The translations under genes were made by a program, and so were the position numbers. The notes below the pieces were generated by a model. It was not told the origin of the DNA. It searched no databases and worked only from the letters and a program-made list of their open reading frames with translations. A stretch of 64,000 nucleotides of DNA from DASYQD01 sp036005845 (GTDB lineage: Bacteria; Acidobacteriota; Thermoanaerobaculia; Multivoradales; JAIOJS01). The stretch spans positions 1-64,000 of the forward strand of contig DASYQD010000055.1 of assembly GCA_036005845.1 (NCBI GenBank), read 5' to 3'. Of the stretch, positions 56,324 to 64,000 are shown piece after piece (position 1 is the first letter of the stretch; each line of letters starts with the position of its first letter).

Positions 56324-57886
56324 TCAAGCCGGCAGCGGCATCGCCCGCAGGCCGCCCAGGCTCACCAGCCCGGCGACCGGTTCGAGCTCGGGGGAGAGCT
56401 CGTCGCCGCCGAGCAGCTCGGCGTAGCGGCCGAGCCGTTGCGCCAGGAGCTGCCGGTAGAAGTCGGGCAGCGCGCTCGTCCGGCCTTCGTGGAAGCCGAG
56501 CAGCTCGGCATCGCCGGCGATGCGGTCGCGCAGTTGGCGCAGCCGCCGCACCTCCGCCCACGCTCCCGAGACGCGCAGGACGTGCAGCGCCTTCATTCCC
56601 ACCGAGCGGGTGCTCTGCACGCGACGGACGAGCAGCGCCGGCGAGGCCGTGGCCTCGTACATCGAAATCAGCAGGTCGTAGAACTCCACCAGGCCGTAGT
56701 GCTTCGGCCGCACCACGGTGTAGGGGGCGTAGTAGAAGGCGAACGGCATGGCGCGCAGCACGCGGTCCTCGGCGACGAAGCGGTCGTACATCGGCGTGCC
56801 GCCGAAGGGAACCGGGATGTTCATCGTCGGCCAGACGAAGGGCAGGCGGCGGATGAACTCGCGGGTGAGCGCCGCGGGCTCCTCGCCCTGGTCGCCGTCG
56901 GTGCCGAAGATGAAGTTCGCCTGCAGCCCCGGCACGTAGCGGTGGAGATCCTCGAAGTGCTCGACCAGCTTGTCGAGCTTGGCGTGGCCGACGCTGCGGC
57001 CGACGCCGGCCTTGTTCGAGTAGTCGGTCCACGACTCGACGCCCGGCGCCGCGTAGAGGCAGTTGGTGTCGCGCAGCCGCTGCAGCCGCGGCCCGCGCAG
57101 GATGGAGAGCGAGCTCTCCATCAGGTAGGGGTTGCGGCGGCCGGCCGGGATCTGTTCGATGAGGTCGAGCACCTCGTCGAAGCGGACGGCGAAGTTGGGG
57201 TCGTGGAAGGCGACGATGATCCCTGGCAGCCGCTCCGCGACGTAGCGCAGGTCGGCGAGCAGCCGGTCGCGCGGCAGCATCACGTAGTCGTTCTTCCAGT
57301 CGACGCAGAAGTCGCAGCGATACGGGCAGCCGACGCTGGTGAGCAGCGGCACGTTGCTGAGGCGGTTACGCCGGCCGCGGTCGAAGCTGGCGATCTCGAT
57401 CTCCGCCAGGCGCTCGGGCACCGCCGGGATCTCCTCCAGCAGGTGGCCGCTGCTCACCACGCTGCCGGGTGCGTGGTCGCCGCGCAGGATGGCTTCGATC
57501 AGCGCCTTGTCGCAGTCGTGGACGACGAGGTCGAAGAAGCGCCGGCTGTCGGTGGGGAAGGCGGTGGCGTGCGGGCCGCCGAGCACCGTGCGTACGCCGC
57601 GACGGCGATACAGCCGCGCCAGCGCATAGGCGAGCGTGCTGGCCTGGGTGTAGGTGGCGAGGAAGACGACGTCGAGCTCGCGCGGCAGCAGCTCCTCGGG
57701 CGGCGCCTGGCCCCAGTAGGTGGCGTAGCGGACGTCGTGGCCGAGCTGCCGGCACCACGCCGAGACCGCCTGCGGCATGATGCTGGCGTAGTAGCGCCGG
57801 AACCGGCGGTCGAAGTTGCGCTCCAGCCACCCGCTGTGCACCGCATCGGTGAGGATTTCGAGGACGCCGACGCGCAGCTTCTTCAT
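56324..57886 (-). CDS. B12-binding-type radical SAM enzyme
   Basis: The 520-residue protein has an N-terminal cobalamin-binding-like domain (about residues 1-150: SAWCRQLGHDVRYATYW, LDVVFLATYTQAS, VLGGPHATAFP) and a radical SAM barrel with the cluster motif SVGCPYRCDFC, Cys187, Cys191 and Cys194. GVESWTDYSNKAGVGR and NFIFGTDGDQGEEP are typical later strands. The DxHxxG motif is absent, as in many of these enzymes that may bind B12 base-off differently or not at all. Related enzymes methylate unactivated carbons or rearrange lipids and natural products. The substrate is unknown. It lies third of four junctions in a tight operon with acyltransferase, dehydrogenase, MaoC and amidase genes. Confidence 0.85.
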   Translation of the reverse strand: MKKLRVGVLEILTDAVHSGWLERNFDRRFRRYYASIMPQAVSAWCRQLGHDVRYATYWGQAPPEELLPRELDVVFLATYTQASTLAYALARLYRRRGVRTVLGGPHATAFPTDSRRFFDLVVHDCDKALIEAILRGDHAPGSVVSSGHLLEEIPAVPERLAEIEIASFDRGRRNRLSNVPLLTSVGCPYRCDFCVDWKNDYVMLPRDRLLADLRYVAERLPGIIVAFHDPNFAVRFDEVLDLIEQIPAGRRNPYLMESSLSILRGPRLQRLRDTNCLYAAPGVESWTDYSNKAGVGRSVGHAKLDKLVEHFEDLHRYVPGLQANFIFGTDGDQGEEPAALTREFIRRLPFVWPTMNIPVPFGGTPMYDRFVAEDRVLRAMPFAFYYAPYTVVRPKHYGLVEFYDLLISMYEATASPALLVRRVQSTRSVGMKALHVLRVSGAWAEVRRLRQLRDRIAGDAELLGFHEGRTSALPDFYRQLLAQRLGRYAELLGGDELSPELEPVAGLVSLGGLRAMPLPA

Positions 57887-57903
57887 GGCGGCGGCTCAGA
57901 CGC

Positions 57904-58584
57904 TCAGAAGGCGCGGTCGAAGCTCTCGCGCGCGGCTTCGTAGAGGTCGCCGAGGTCGGCGCCGTCGACGTAGAGGTGGTTGACCAGCAGGCCGACCGGC
58001 ACGTCGCTGCGTCCGCCCGACTGGCGGAACTTGCCGAAGGCGGTCTCCGGCTGGCCGGCGGTGGGATCGGGCAGCGCCACGTGCGCGAAGCTGGTGAAGG
58101 GGACCTGCGGCAGCGCCGTGTAGTAGGCGTAGTCGGGAGTCTTGCCGCCGGTGAGGTCGGCGCGGGTCGAGGCCGCCGCCATCGCCTCCCGGGCCGTGGC
58201 GAGGAAGCGCTGCGCATCGGGCTCCCAGGCGAAGTTGGCGAACGAGAAGGTGCGCGCCGGCGCCGGCACCGTCATGCCGACGTCGAGTCCGTCGTGGAGC
58301 ACGACCTCCTCGCCGTCGAGGCGGGTGCGGAAGGCGTCGATGGTGAGCAGCGCGCGGTGGAAGCAGTAGACGAGCGCGGCATAGGTGGAGCCGCCGGCCT
58401 CCTTCGCCCGCGCCCGCACGCGCGTCGCTTCGAGCTCGAAGGTCAGCGAGTAGAACGGGTTCGCCTGGCGGCGGAAGAACTCGAGGTGCTGCCGTCGCGG
58501 GTAGTCGTCGAGGACGCGGCTTGACACCGCCGGAGGATATCGAAGCGGCTGTCGAGCGCCGGCGAACGAGATCGCGTTCGGCAT
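57904..58584 (-). CDS. Chloramphenicol acetyltransferase-like acyltransferase
   Basis: The 226-residue protein matches the CAT fold: the early RQHLEFFRRQANPFYSLTFE, helix STYAALVYCFHRAL, DAFRTRLDGEEVV, PQVPFTSFAHV, and the active-site region VPVGLLVNHLYVDGADLGDL, with catalytic His203 and Asp207 in H-x3-D-G. Classical CAT has HHAVCDG here; the change of the first His to Asn does not remove the catalytic one. Length and motif fit a transferase moving an acyl group from acyl-CoA, but the acceptor need not be chloramphenicol. It begins three bases after the SerA-like gene ends, so translation is probably coupled. Confidence 0.82.
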   Translation of the reverse strand: MPNAISFAGARQPLRYPPAVSSRVLDDYPRRQHLEFFRRQANPFYSLTFELEATRVRARAKEAGGSTYAALVYCFHRALLTIDAFRTRLDGEEVVLHDGLDVGMTVPAPARTFSFANFAWEPDAQRFLATAREAMAAASTRADLTGGKTPDYAYYTALPQVPFTSFAHVALPDPTAGQPETAFGKFRQSGGRSDVPVGLLVNHLYVDGADLGDLYEAARESFDRAF

Positions 58585-58587
58585 CGT

Positions 58588-59841
58588 CTAGCCGCGCGGG
58601 ATCTCCACCAGCTTGAGCTCCAGCACGTCCTCGCAGCCGGCGCGGATCGCCTCCAGCGTCGCCGCTGCCGGCTGCTGGTCGACCTGGATGCGGGCCATCG
58701 CCGCCGCGGCGCCGTCGAAGACGACGTTCTCGGTCTGCTGGGCGTTGATGCCGGCGTCCTTCAAGCGGCCGAAGACGTGGGCGAGCACCCCGACGCGGTC
58801 GCGGTGGCGGACGACGAGCAGGTGGGTGGCCGGCGTGCGCTTGGCGATGTTCACGCAGTTGGGCACGCGGCCGCTCGTCACGTACTCGCGCACGATGCGC
58901 ACCGTCTCGTCGGCGATCGCCTGCTGCGCCTGCTCGGTGGAGGCGCCGATGTGGTGGGTGCCGATGATGCCGGGCTCCGCGAAGAGCGCGCTCTCGACGC
59001 TGCCGGTGCCGCCGGCCGGCTCGCCGGCGAAGACGTCGACGCCGGCGCGCACCTTCTTGCCGCGCACGGCGTCGAGCAGCGCCGCCTCGTCCACCACTTC
59101 GGCGCGCGAGGTGTTGACGAAGAGCGCGCCGGGCTCGAGCGCGGCGAAGAAATCCTTGCCGAGGAGGCCGCGGGTCTCCGGCTTGAGCGCCAGGTGCACC
59201 GACACGGCGTCGGAGGCCGCCGCCACCTCGGCCGGCGAGCCCAGCCGCTCGACGCCGAGCGCGTGCGCCTTTGCCTCGTCGAGCGAGCGGCTCCACGCCA
59301 CGACGCGCATGCCGAAGGCGCGGGCACGCGACGCCATCTCGCAGCCGATGGAGCCGGTGCCGACGATGCCGAGGGTGCGGCCGAAGAGGCCCTGGGCCTG
59401 GCCGTACTCCTTCTTGTTCCAGACGCCGCGCTTCAAGTCGGCCGCGTTGTCGACGACGCGGCGGTCGAGGGCGAGGAGCAGCGCAAACGCCAGCTCGGCG
59501 ACGGCGATCGAGTTCTTGCCCGGGCAGTTGGAGACGTAGATGCCGAGCTCGGAGGCGGTCGCCACGTCGATGGTGTTGTAGCCGGCGCCGGCGCGCACGA
59601 CGAGGCCGAGGCGGCCGGCTCTCAGGGCGTTTGCGGGCACCTCGGTCGAGCGCACGACGAGGACCTCGGCGCCGCTGCTGCCCACCGCCTCGGCGAGCGC
59701 GTCGCCTTTGAGGTCGGGCTGGTAACGCACCTCGGCGCCGGCGGCGCGCAGCTGCTCGAGGCCGGCGGACGGGAACTTGTCGGCGACGAGGACGATCACG
59801 GGCGGCTCCTCCGCTGTCGGTGTGGCGCCGGGCTGCGCCAC
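58588..59841 (-). CDS. SerA-like D-2-hydroxyacid dehydrogenase with ACT domain
   Basis: The 417-residue protein has the D-2-hydroxyacid dehydrogenase architecture: VVRAGAGYNTIDV, the NAD-binding GIVGTGSIGCEMASRA, catalytic Arg in FVNTSRAEVVDEAAL, Glu in GVDVFAGEP and His in IGTHHIGAS. A C-terminal ACT-like domain follows (about 335-417: HLLVVRHRDRVGVLAHVFGRL), as in 3-phosphoglycerate dehydrogenases regulated by an amino acid. It could supply serine or reduce another 2-oxo acid in the pathway of its neighbours. The start is GTG 59841, eight bases after the MaoC stop; the domain proper begins a few residues later. Confidence 0.87.
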   Translation of the reverse strand: MAQPGATPTAEEPPVIVLVADKFPSAGLEQLRAAGAEVRYQPDLKGDALAEAVGSSGAEVLVVRSTEVPANALRAGRLGLVVRAGAGYNTIDVATASELGIYVSNCPGKNSIAVAELAFALLLALDRRVVDNAADLKRGVWNKKEYGQAQGLFGRTLGIVGTGSIGCEMASRARAFGMRVVAWSRSLDEAKAHALGVERLGSPAEVAAASDAVSVHLALKPETRGLLGKDFFAALEPGALFVNTSRAEVVDEAALLDAVRGKKVRAGVDVFAGEPAGGTGSVESALFAEPGIIGTHHIGASTEQAQQAIADETVRIVREYVTSGRVPNCVNIAKRTPATHLLVVRHRDRVGVLAHVFGRLKDAGINAQQTENVVFDGAAAAMARIQVDQQPAAATLEAIRAGCEDVLELKLVEIPRG

Positions 59842-59849
59842 CGCGGAGT

Positions 59850-60311
59850 CTATTCGCTCTGATCGGCGGTGGTTCGCGACTTGACCAGCATGTTCATCAC
59901 CAGCACCTGCACCGGCTCGTCGCGCTGGTTCAAGGTGGTGCTCTTCGCCTTGACGATGCCATGCTCGGCGAGGCAGCGCGAGGTGCGCACCTCCAGCACC
60001 TCGCCCTCCACGTGCAGCTCGTCGCCGGGGCGCACGGCGCGCGGCCAGGTCAGCTCCGAGGCGCGGGTGCCGATGATGCCGCCGGCGGGCTCGAAGGGGC
60101 TGCCGACGAGGAGCCGCATGGTGAGCGCCGCGGTGTGCCAGCCGCTCGCCGCCAGGCCGCCGAAGAAGCTCTGCCGCGCCTCGTCCTCGTCGAGGTGGAA
60201 GGGCTGCGGGTCGAACTGCGCCGCGAAGCCCTTGATCTCGTTGGCGTCGACGCGCAGCGAGTGGGAGCGGAAGCGTTGGCCGGCGATGAAGTCCTCGAGG
60301 TAGAGAGGCAC
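59850..60311 (-). CDS. MaoC-like hotdog-fold dehydratase
   Basis: The 153-residue protein is a MaoC-type hotdog: LYLEDFIAGQRFRSHSLRVDANEI, the hydratase motif AAQFDPQPFHLDEDEA with catalytic Asp and His, SGWHTAALTMRLLV, GTRASELTWPRAVRPGDEL and VLVMNMLVKSR at the end. Members hydrate or dehydrate acyl-CoA thioesters. GTG 60311 was chosen over upstream starts because GGGAG lies seven bases upstream and family length is about 150; the added upstream residues look non-coding. It is the first gene of a five-gene minus-strand operon. Confidence 0.86.
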   Translation of the reverse strand: MPLYLEDFIAGQRFRSHSLRVDANEIKGFAAQFDPQPFHLDEDEARQSFFGGLAASGWHTAALTMRLLVGSPFEPAGGIIGTRASELTWPRAVRPGDELHVEGEVLEVRTSRCLAEHGIVKAKSTTLNQRDEPVQVLVMNMLVKSRTTADQSE

Positions 60312-60441
60312 TGGGTCTCCCGAGGTCAGGTGGAGCGTGGGCGCGTGAGGTGCGCGCCGCGAACGGGGTCTCCTGCCTGTATCGCGGGTTCCGGCGGCAG
60401 TCGGGCTCACGACTACGGGGAACGCCTGTGCCGAGCGCGCT

Positions 60442-61539
60442 CTACTGGGACTTCACCTCGGTCCAGAGCCGATCGAGCACCGTGGTGGCATCGCCGAGGT
60501 CGGCGAGCAGCTCGCAGCGGGCGAGGGTGGTGTCGTCGGGGTAGATCGCCTTGTCGCCGAGGATCGCCGGCGCGATGAGCTTGCGGGCGGGCACGTTGGC
60601 GCTGGCGTAGTGGACGCCGTCGACGATCCTGGCGTTGACCTCGGGCTCCTGGACGTAGCTGATGAAGCGGAGGGCGTTGGCGACGTTGCGGGCCTTGGCC
60701 GGGATGGCGGTGCTGTCCATCCAGAGGGTGCCGCCTTCCTTGGGCACGACGTAGGCGAGCCGCTGCGGGTCGGCCGCGACGGCGGCGGCGAGCTGGCCGT
60801 TGTAGCCGTGGGCGAGGTCCACGTCGCCGGCGGCGAGGACGTTGGCGAAGTCGCCGCTGTCGTAAGTGGCGACGAGCGGCTTCTGCCTCTCGAGCAGCTC
60901 CGCCGCTTGCGCGAGCACCTTGGGGTCGCGCTCGTTGATCGACCGGCCCATCGTGCGCAGGGCGACGCCGAAGACCTCGCGCACGTCGTCGAGCATGAGG
61001 ATGCGTCCCTTGTGACGCGGGTCGAAGAGCACCGCCCAGCTGTCGATCGCGCCGAGCTTCTTCCTGTCGTAGCCGAGCCCGGTGGTGCCCCAGAGGTAGG
61101 GCACCGAGTAGCGGTTGCCGCGGTCGAAGTCCTTGTCGAGGAAGCGCGGGTCGAGGTTGCCGAGGGTGGTGATCTTCGACCTGTCGAGCGGCTGCAGCAG
61201 GTGCTCGTGGGCGAGGATGCGCATCATGTAGTCGGAGGGGACGACGAGGTCGTAGTCGGCGACGCCCGACTGCAGCTTGGCGAGCAGCGCCTCGTTGCTG
61301 TCGTAGACGTCGACCGTCACCTCGACGCCGGTGCGGCGACGGAATTCCTCGACGACGGCGTCGGGCAGGTAGGCGGACCAGATGTACACGTGGAGCTCGC
61401 CGCCGCTCGCCGTTGCGTTGGCGCCCGCGCTCGCGGCGGGAGCGGCGGCTTCGCGGCCGCGGCAGCTCGCGAACGCCGCGGCAAACGACGCGAGCACGGC
61501 GAGGCTCGACAACGCGCGGAAAGCGGCGCTGCGCATCAT
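60442..61539 (-). CDS. potD: Spermidine/putrescine ABC transporter substrate-binding protein
   Basis: The 365-residue product has a lipoprotein-type signal (AVLASFAAAFASCRG, lipobox Cys at about residue 26). The polyamine-binding family features follow: ELHVYIWSAYLPDAVVEEFRRRTG, YDLVVPSDYMMRILA, VPYLWGTTGLGYD, GYNGQLAAAV and VPKEGGTLWMDSTAIPAKA. It should capture polyamines in the periplasm and hand them to PotBC. ATG 61539 overlaps the potC stop by four bases (ATGA). It is the last gene of the pot operon. Confidence 0.92.
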   Translation of the reverse strand: MMRSAAFRALSSLAVLASFAAAFASCRGREAAAPAASAGANATASGGELHVYIWSAYLPDAVVEEFRRRTGVEVTVDVYDSNEALLAKLQSGVADYDLVVPSDYMMRILAHEHLLQPLDRSKITTLGNLDPRFLDKDFDRGNRYSVPYLWGTTGLGYDRKKLGAIDSWAVLFDPRHKGRILMLDDVREVFGVALRTMGRSINERDPKVLAQAAELLERQKPLVATYDSGDFANVLAAGDVDLAHGYNGQLAAAVAADPQRLAYVVPKEGGTLWMDSTAIPAKARNVANALRFISYVQEPEVNARIVDGVHYASANVPARKLIAPAILGDKAIYPDDTTLARCELLADLGDATTVLDRLWTEVKSQ

Positions 61540-62378
61540 CGACTGTCCCCGCGTACGTTCTGAGCTGATTCCGCCGGCCGCTGCAAGCGCTGGGCGATGG
61601 CGATGAGCACGATCGTCAGCGCGAGCAGCAGCGTCGACACCGCGTTGACCTCCGGCGTCACTCCCACCTTGAGCATCGAGTAGATCTGCAGCGGCAACGT
61701 CGTCGAGCCTACTCCGGCGACGAACGAGGTCACCACGTAGTCGTCGAGCGAGACGGTGAAGACGAGCAGCGCACCGGCAAGGATGCCGGGCGCGATGAGC
61801 GGCAGGGTGACGCGGCGGAAGACGCCCCAGGCAGGGGCGCCGAGGTCCGCCGCCGCCTCCTCGAGCGCGCGGTCGAAGCCGGCGAGCCGCGCGCGCACGA
61901 CGATCGCCACGTAGCTGAGGCAGAAGCCGACGTGGGCGATGATCACCGTGGCGAGCGAGAGCCGTAGCCCCGCGACGCCGAAGAAGGTGACGAGGGAAGC
62001 GCCGATCACCACCTCGGGCACGATCACCGGCAGGTAGAGCCCGCTCTGCGTCGCCCGCTTGCCGAGGAAACGGAAACGGGCGAGCGCCAGCGCCGCCAGG
62101 GTGCCGGCGACCGTGGTGATCGCAGTCGTGGCGAGCGCCACGATCAGACTGTTGTCGACGGCGCGCAGGATGCCGCGGTCGGCGAAGAGGCGCCGGTACC
62201 AGTCGAGCGTGAAGCCGGTCCACACGGCGGTGCGCTGCGAGCGGTTGAAGGAGTAGAGCACCAGCACGAGGATCGGCGCGTAGAGGAACAGGTAGACGGC
62301 CCAGGCGTGGGTGGCCAGCAGTGCGCGCTGCCAGCGCGCGGCGCCGCGGAGACGCGCTTGGCTCGCGGCGAAGCTCAC
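61536..62378 (-). CDS. potC: Spermidine/putrescine ABC transporter permease PotC
   Basis: The 280-residue protein has six membrane helices and the binding-protein-dependent permease EAA-loop: FDRALEEAAADLGAPAWGVFRRVTLPLI with the EAA...G motif contacting PotA. TVSLDDYVVTSFVAGVGSTTLPLQIYS is typical of PotC. GTG 62378 overlaps the potB stop by four bases. It forms the membrane channel with PotB. Confidence 0.93.
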   Translation of the reverse strand: MSFAASQARLRGAARWQRALLATHAWAVYLFLYAPILVLVLYSFNRSQRTAVWTGFTLDWYRRLFADRGILRAVDNSLIVALATTAITTVAGTLAALALARFRFLGKRATQSGLYLPVIVPEVVIGASLVTFFGVAGLRLSLATVIIAHVGFCLSYVAIVVRARLAGFDRALEEAAADLGAPAWGVFRRVTLPLIAPGILAGALLVFTVSLDDYVVTSFVAGVGSTTLPLQIYSMLKVGVTPEVNAVSTLLLALTIVLIAIAQRLQRPAESAQNVRGDSR

Positions 62379-63283
62379 AGCAGCGCCTCGCCGGCGCGCC
62401 GCCGCGCGTAGCTCGCGTACGCCCAGAGCAGCAGCAGCACGACGAGCGTCAGCTCGAAGGCGACGGCGGCGCCGAACGGACCGTTGCGCGCCAGCGCGAA
62501 CTGGTTCTGGATCAGGTTGCCCACCAGCACCGTCCGGGCGCCGCCGAGGAGGTCGGAGACGACGAACTGCCCGAGCGAGGGGATGAAGACGAGCACGATG
62601 CCGGCGACGATCCCCGGCATGGTGAGCGGCACGGTGATGCGGAAGAACGTCGCGACGTCGCCGGCGCCGAGGTCGGCACCGGCCTCGAGCAGCGAGCGGT
62701 CGAGCTTCTCGAGCGAAGCGTAGAGCGGCAGGATCATGAACGGCAGCTCGCCGTAGACGAGGCCGATCGCCACCGCGAAGTCGTTGTAGAGCAGGTGCAG
62801 CGGCGCCTCGACGATGCCGAGCCGCAGCAGCGCGAGGTTGAGCAGCCCTTCGCTGCGCAGGATGAGCATCCAGGCGTAGGTGCGGATGAGGAAGCTGGTC
62901 CAGAACGGGATCACGACGAGCGCGAGCAGCGCCGCCTTCCACCGCCGCGGCGCCTGCAGCGCGAGGTAGTAGGCGATGGGATAGCTGACGACCAGGCAGG
63001 CGCCGGTGGTGAGCACCGCGATCCACAGCGACCGCCAGTAGATCTGCAGGTAGATCGGGTCGAGCGAGCGCCCGTAGTTGGCGAGGAACGCGCCGCCGCG
63101 CAGGTAGCTCCACCAGTCGGCGACCGGCGCGATGCCGCCGTAGGTCGAGCGCTGAGCGAAGGAGAGCAGCAGCATGAGCAGCAGCGGCACGGCGAAGCAG
63201 CCGCCGAGGATGGCCCAGCTCGGCAGCGCCAGCAGGTAGGCGGCGAAGCGGCGGACACCGCGGCGGTCGCTCGCTGTCGCCAT
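62375..63283 (-). CDS. potB: Spermidine/putrescine ABC transporter permease PotB
   Basis: The 302-residue permease has six membrane helices and the EAA-like loop LEKLDRSLLEAGADLGAGDVATFFRITVPLTMPG. PSLGQFVVSDLLGGARTVLVGNLIQNQF matches PotB/PotH-type channels. ATG 63283 starts two bases after the potA stop, and its own stop overlaps potC, so potABC are translationally linked. Confidence 0.93.
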   Translation of the reverse strand: MATASDRRGVRRFAAYLLALPSWAILGGCFAVPLLLMLLLSFAQRSTYGGIAPVADWWSYLRGGAFLANYGRSLDPIYLQIYWRSLWIAVLTTGACLVVSYPIAYYLALQAPRRWKAALLALVVIPFWTSFLIRTYAWMLILRSEGLLNLALLRLGIVEAPLHLLYNDFAVAIGLVYGELPFMILPLYASLEKLDRSLLEAGADLGAGDVATFFRITVPLTMPGIVAGIVLVFIPSLGQFVVSDLLGGARTVLVGNLIQNQFALARNGPFGAAVAFELTLVVLLLLWAYASYARRRAGEALL

Positions 63284-63285
63284 GC

Positions 63286-64000
63286 TCAGTCGAGCGGCAC
63301 CGCGTGGCGCGGGTGCCAGCACAGCAGGGCGCGGTCGCCCGCGGCGAGCTCGCCGCGCGCGGCGTTGCGTTCGTCGTTCTGCTCGTAGACGGTGAAGCGC
63401 TCGCCGGTCTCGTCGCGCACCGTCCAGGTGGTGCTGACGCCGTGGTAGGTGCGTTCCTCGATGGTGACGGCGAGGCAAGAGGCGTCGCCTTCACCAGCCT
63501 CGCGCCGCAGCATCAGCTTCTCCGGCCGCACCACGAAGCGCAGCGGTGAGCCGTCCGGGCGCTCGCCTGCGAAGAAATTGCCGGCGCCAAGGAAGCGCGC
63601 CACGAACTCGGTGCGCGGCCGCTCGAAGAGGCGCGGTGCCGCGTCCACCTGCTCGACGCGCCCGGCGTTCATCACCGCCACGCGGTCGCTCATCGTCAGC
63701 GCCTCCTCCTGGTCGTGGGTGACGAAGACGAAAGTGATGCCGAGCGTGCGCTGCAGGCCCTTGAGCTCGCCCTGCATCTCCTGGCGCAGCTTCTGGTCGA
63801 GCGCGCCGAGCGGTTCGTCGAGCAGCAGCACCCGCGGCTCCAGCGCCAGCGCGCGCGCCAGCGCCACCCGCTGCCGCTGGCCGCCGGAGAGCTGGCTCGG
63901 CAGCCGCCGCTCGAAGCCTTCGAGCCGCACCAGCGCCAGCGCCTCGCCGACGCGGCACGCGTGCTCGGCGGCCGGGAACCTGCGATAGCGGAAGCCGAAC
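63286..64000 (-). CDS. potA: Spermidine/putrescine ABC transporter ATP-binding protein PotA (5' end outside window)
   Basis: The minus-strand frame runs from the right edge to a TGA at 63288-63286, giving about 237 residues. It lacks the Walker A part, which lies beyond the window. Visible are the signature motif QLSGGQRQRVALARAL, Walker B RVLLLDEPLGALDQKLR, and the switch His in FVFVTHDQEEALTMSDR. The TOBE-type C-terminal domain follows (RFVVRPEKLMLR, ERTYHGVSTTW). It energises polyamine uptake with PotBCD encoded next. Confidence 0.93.
   Translation of the reverse strand, partial: FGFRYRRFPAAEHACRVGEALALVRLEGFERRLPSQLSGGQRQRVALARALALEPRVLLLDEPLGALDQKLRQEMQGELKGLQRTLGITFVFVTHDQEEALTMSDRVAVMNAGRVEQVDAAPRLFERPRTEFVARFLGAGNFFAGERPDGSPLRFVVRPEKLMLRREAGEGDASCLAVTIEERTYHGVSTTWTVRDETGERFTVYEQNDERNAARGELAAGDRALLCWHPRHAVPLD

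Noticed and set aside
1..64000. tRNA, rRNA, CRISPR array, prophage or transposase genes
   Set aside because: I looked for conserved tRNA arms, rRNA blocks, regularly spaced repeats and transposase motifs on both strands and found none that I can support.

Overview
This is a gene-dense, very GC-rich (about 70%) chromosomal window from a Gram-negative bacterium. TonB-dependent receptors, an RND efflux operon with an outer-membrane lipoprotein, a PilT-type ATPase, PilZ and LytTR domains, and a secreted protein of the 'VWFA-related Acidobacterial' type point to Acidobacteriota, perhaps a Thermoanaerobaculia-like lineage. This assignment is inferred from gene content and not proven. I see no rRNA, tRNA, CRISPR array, prophage or transposase gene.

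Layout. 1-7.4 kb: tail of a TonB-dependent receptor with a strong terminator, a LytTR regulator, a secreted FG-GAP propeller, phosphofructokinase, a Pcm-erythromycin esterase fusion, and a secreted protein made of three repeats. 7.5-9.3 kb: a VapB antitoxin whose VapC partner survives only as a C-terminal scrap, and an RNase II/R-family enzyme. 9.4-18.5 kb: a nearly complete purine degradation cluster (guanine deaminase; three-subunit xanthine dehydrogenase; allantoinase; allantoicase fused to OHCU decarboxylase; hydroxyisourate hydrolase; PuuD urate hydroxylase). It should carry guanine through xanthine, urate, allantoin and allantoate to ureidoglycolate. A MazEF-like module sits inside it in reverse orientation, and a dispersed-type palindromic repeat fills a gap inside the xanthine dehydrogenase operon. 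18.6-27 kb: Uma2 nuclease-like protein, lipoprotein hydrolase, DUF2277, acetyltransferase, MntA-HepT toxin-antitoxin pair, VWFA protein, a histidine-rich secreted repeat protein, a Cys-Cys propeller protein and a FecR-domain protein.

27.4-36.3 kb: a TonB-dependent receptor overlapping a glycoside hydrolase-like gene whose frame runs on into a methyltransferase, then an esterase, a nucleotidyltransferase-like protein, a membrane-anchored CoxG-like protein and a secreted protein with a Pro/Ala linker of about 310 residues. 36.3-45.6 kb: a CitE/HpcH-like lyase (DUF6986), PilZ protein, sulfotransferase with a coiled coil, GT39-like membrane glycosyltransferase, C25 (gingipain-like) protease with a coupled lipoprotein, and a membrane protein/TPR pair. 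45.8-52.5 kb: an RND efflux operon (adaptor, pump, outer-membrane factor, TetR). 52.7-54.8 kb: an unknown protein overlapping a PilT ATPase with a duplicated N-terminal domain. 54.8-60.3 kb: a tight five-gene minus-strand operon (MaoC, SerA-like dehydrogenase, CAT-like acyltransferase, B12/radical SAM enzyme, amidase) of unknown product. 60.4-64 kb: potABCD polyamine importer, cut off at the right edge.

Two patterns run across the window. Many adjacent genes overlap through ATGA, GTGA or TGATG junctions, which implies translational coupling. At least seven genes have a TANNNT-type -10 hexamer only 6-7 nt before the start codon, which predicts leaderless transcripts, notably for toxin-antitoxin genes; other genes have clear Shine-Dalgarno sites.
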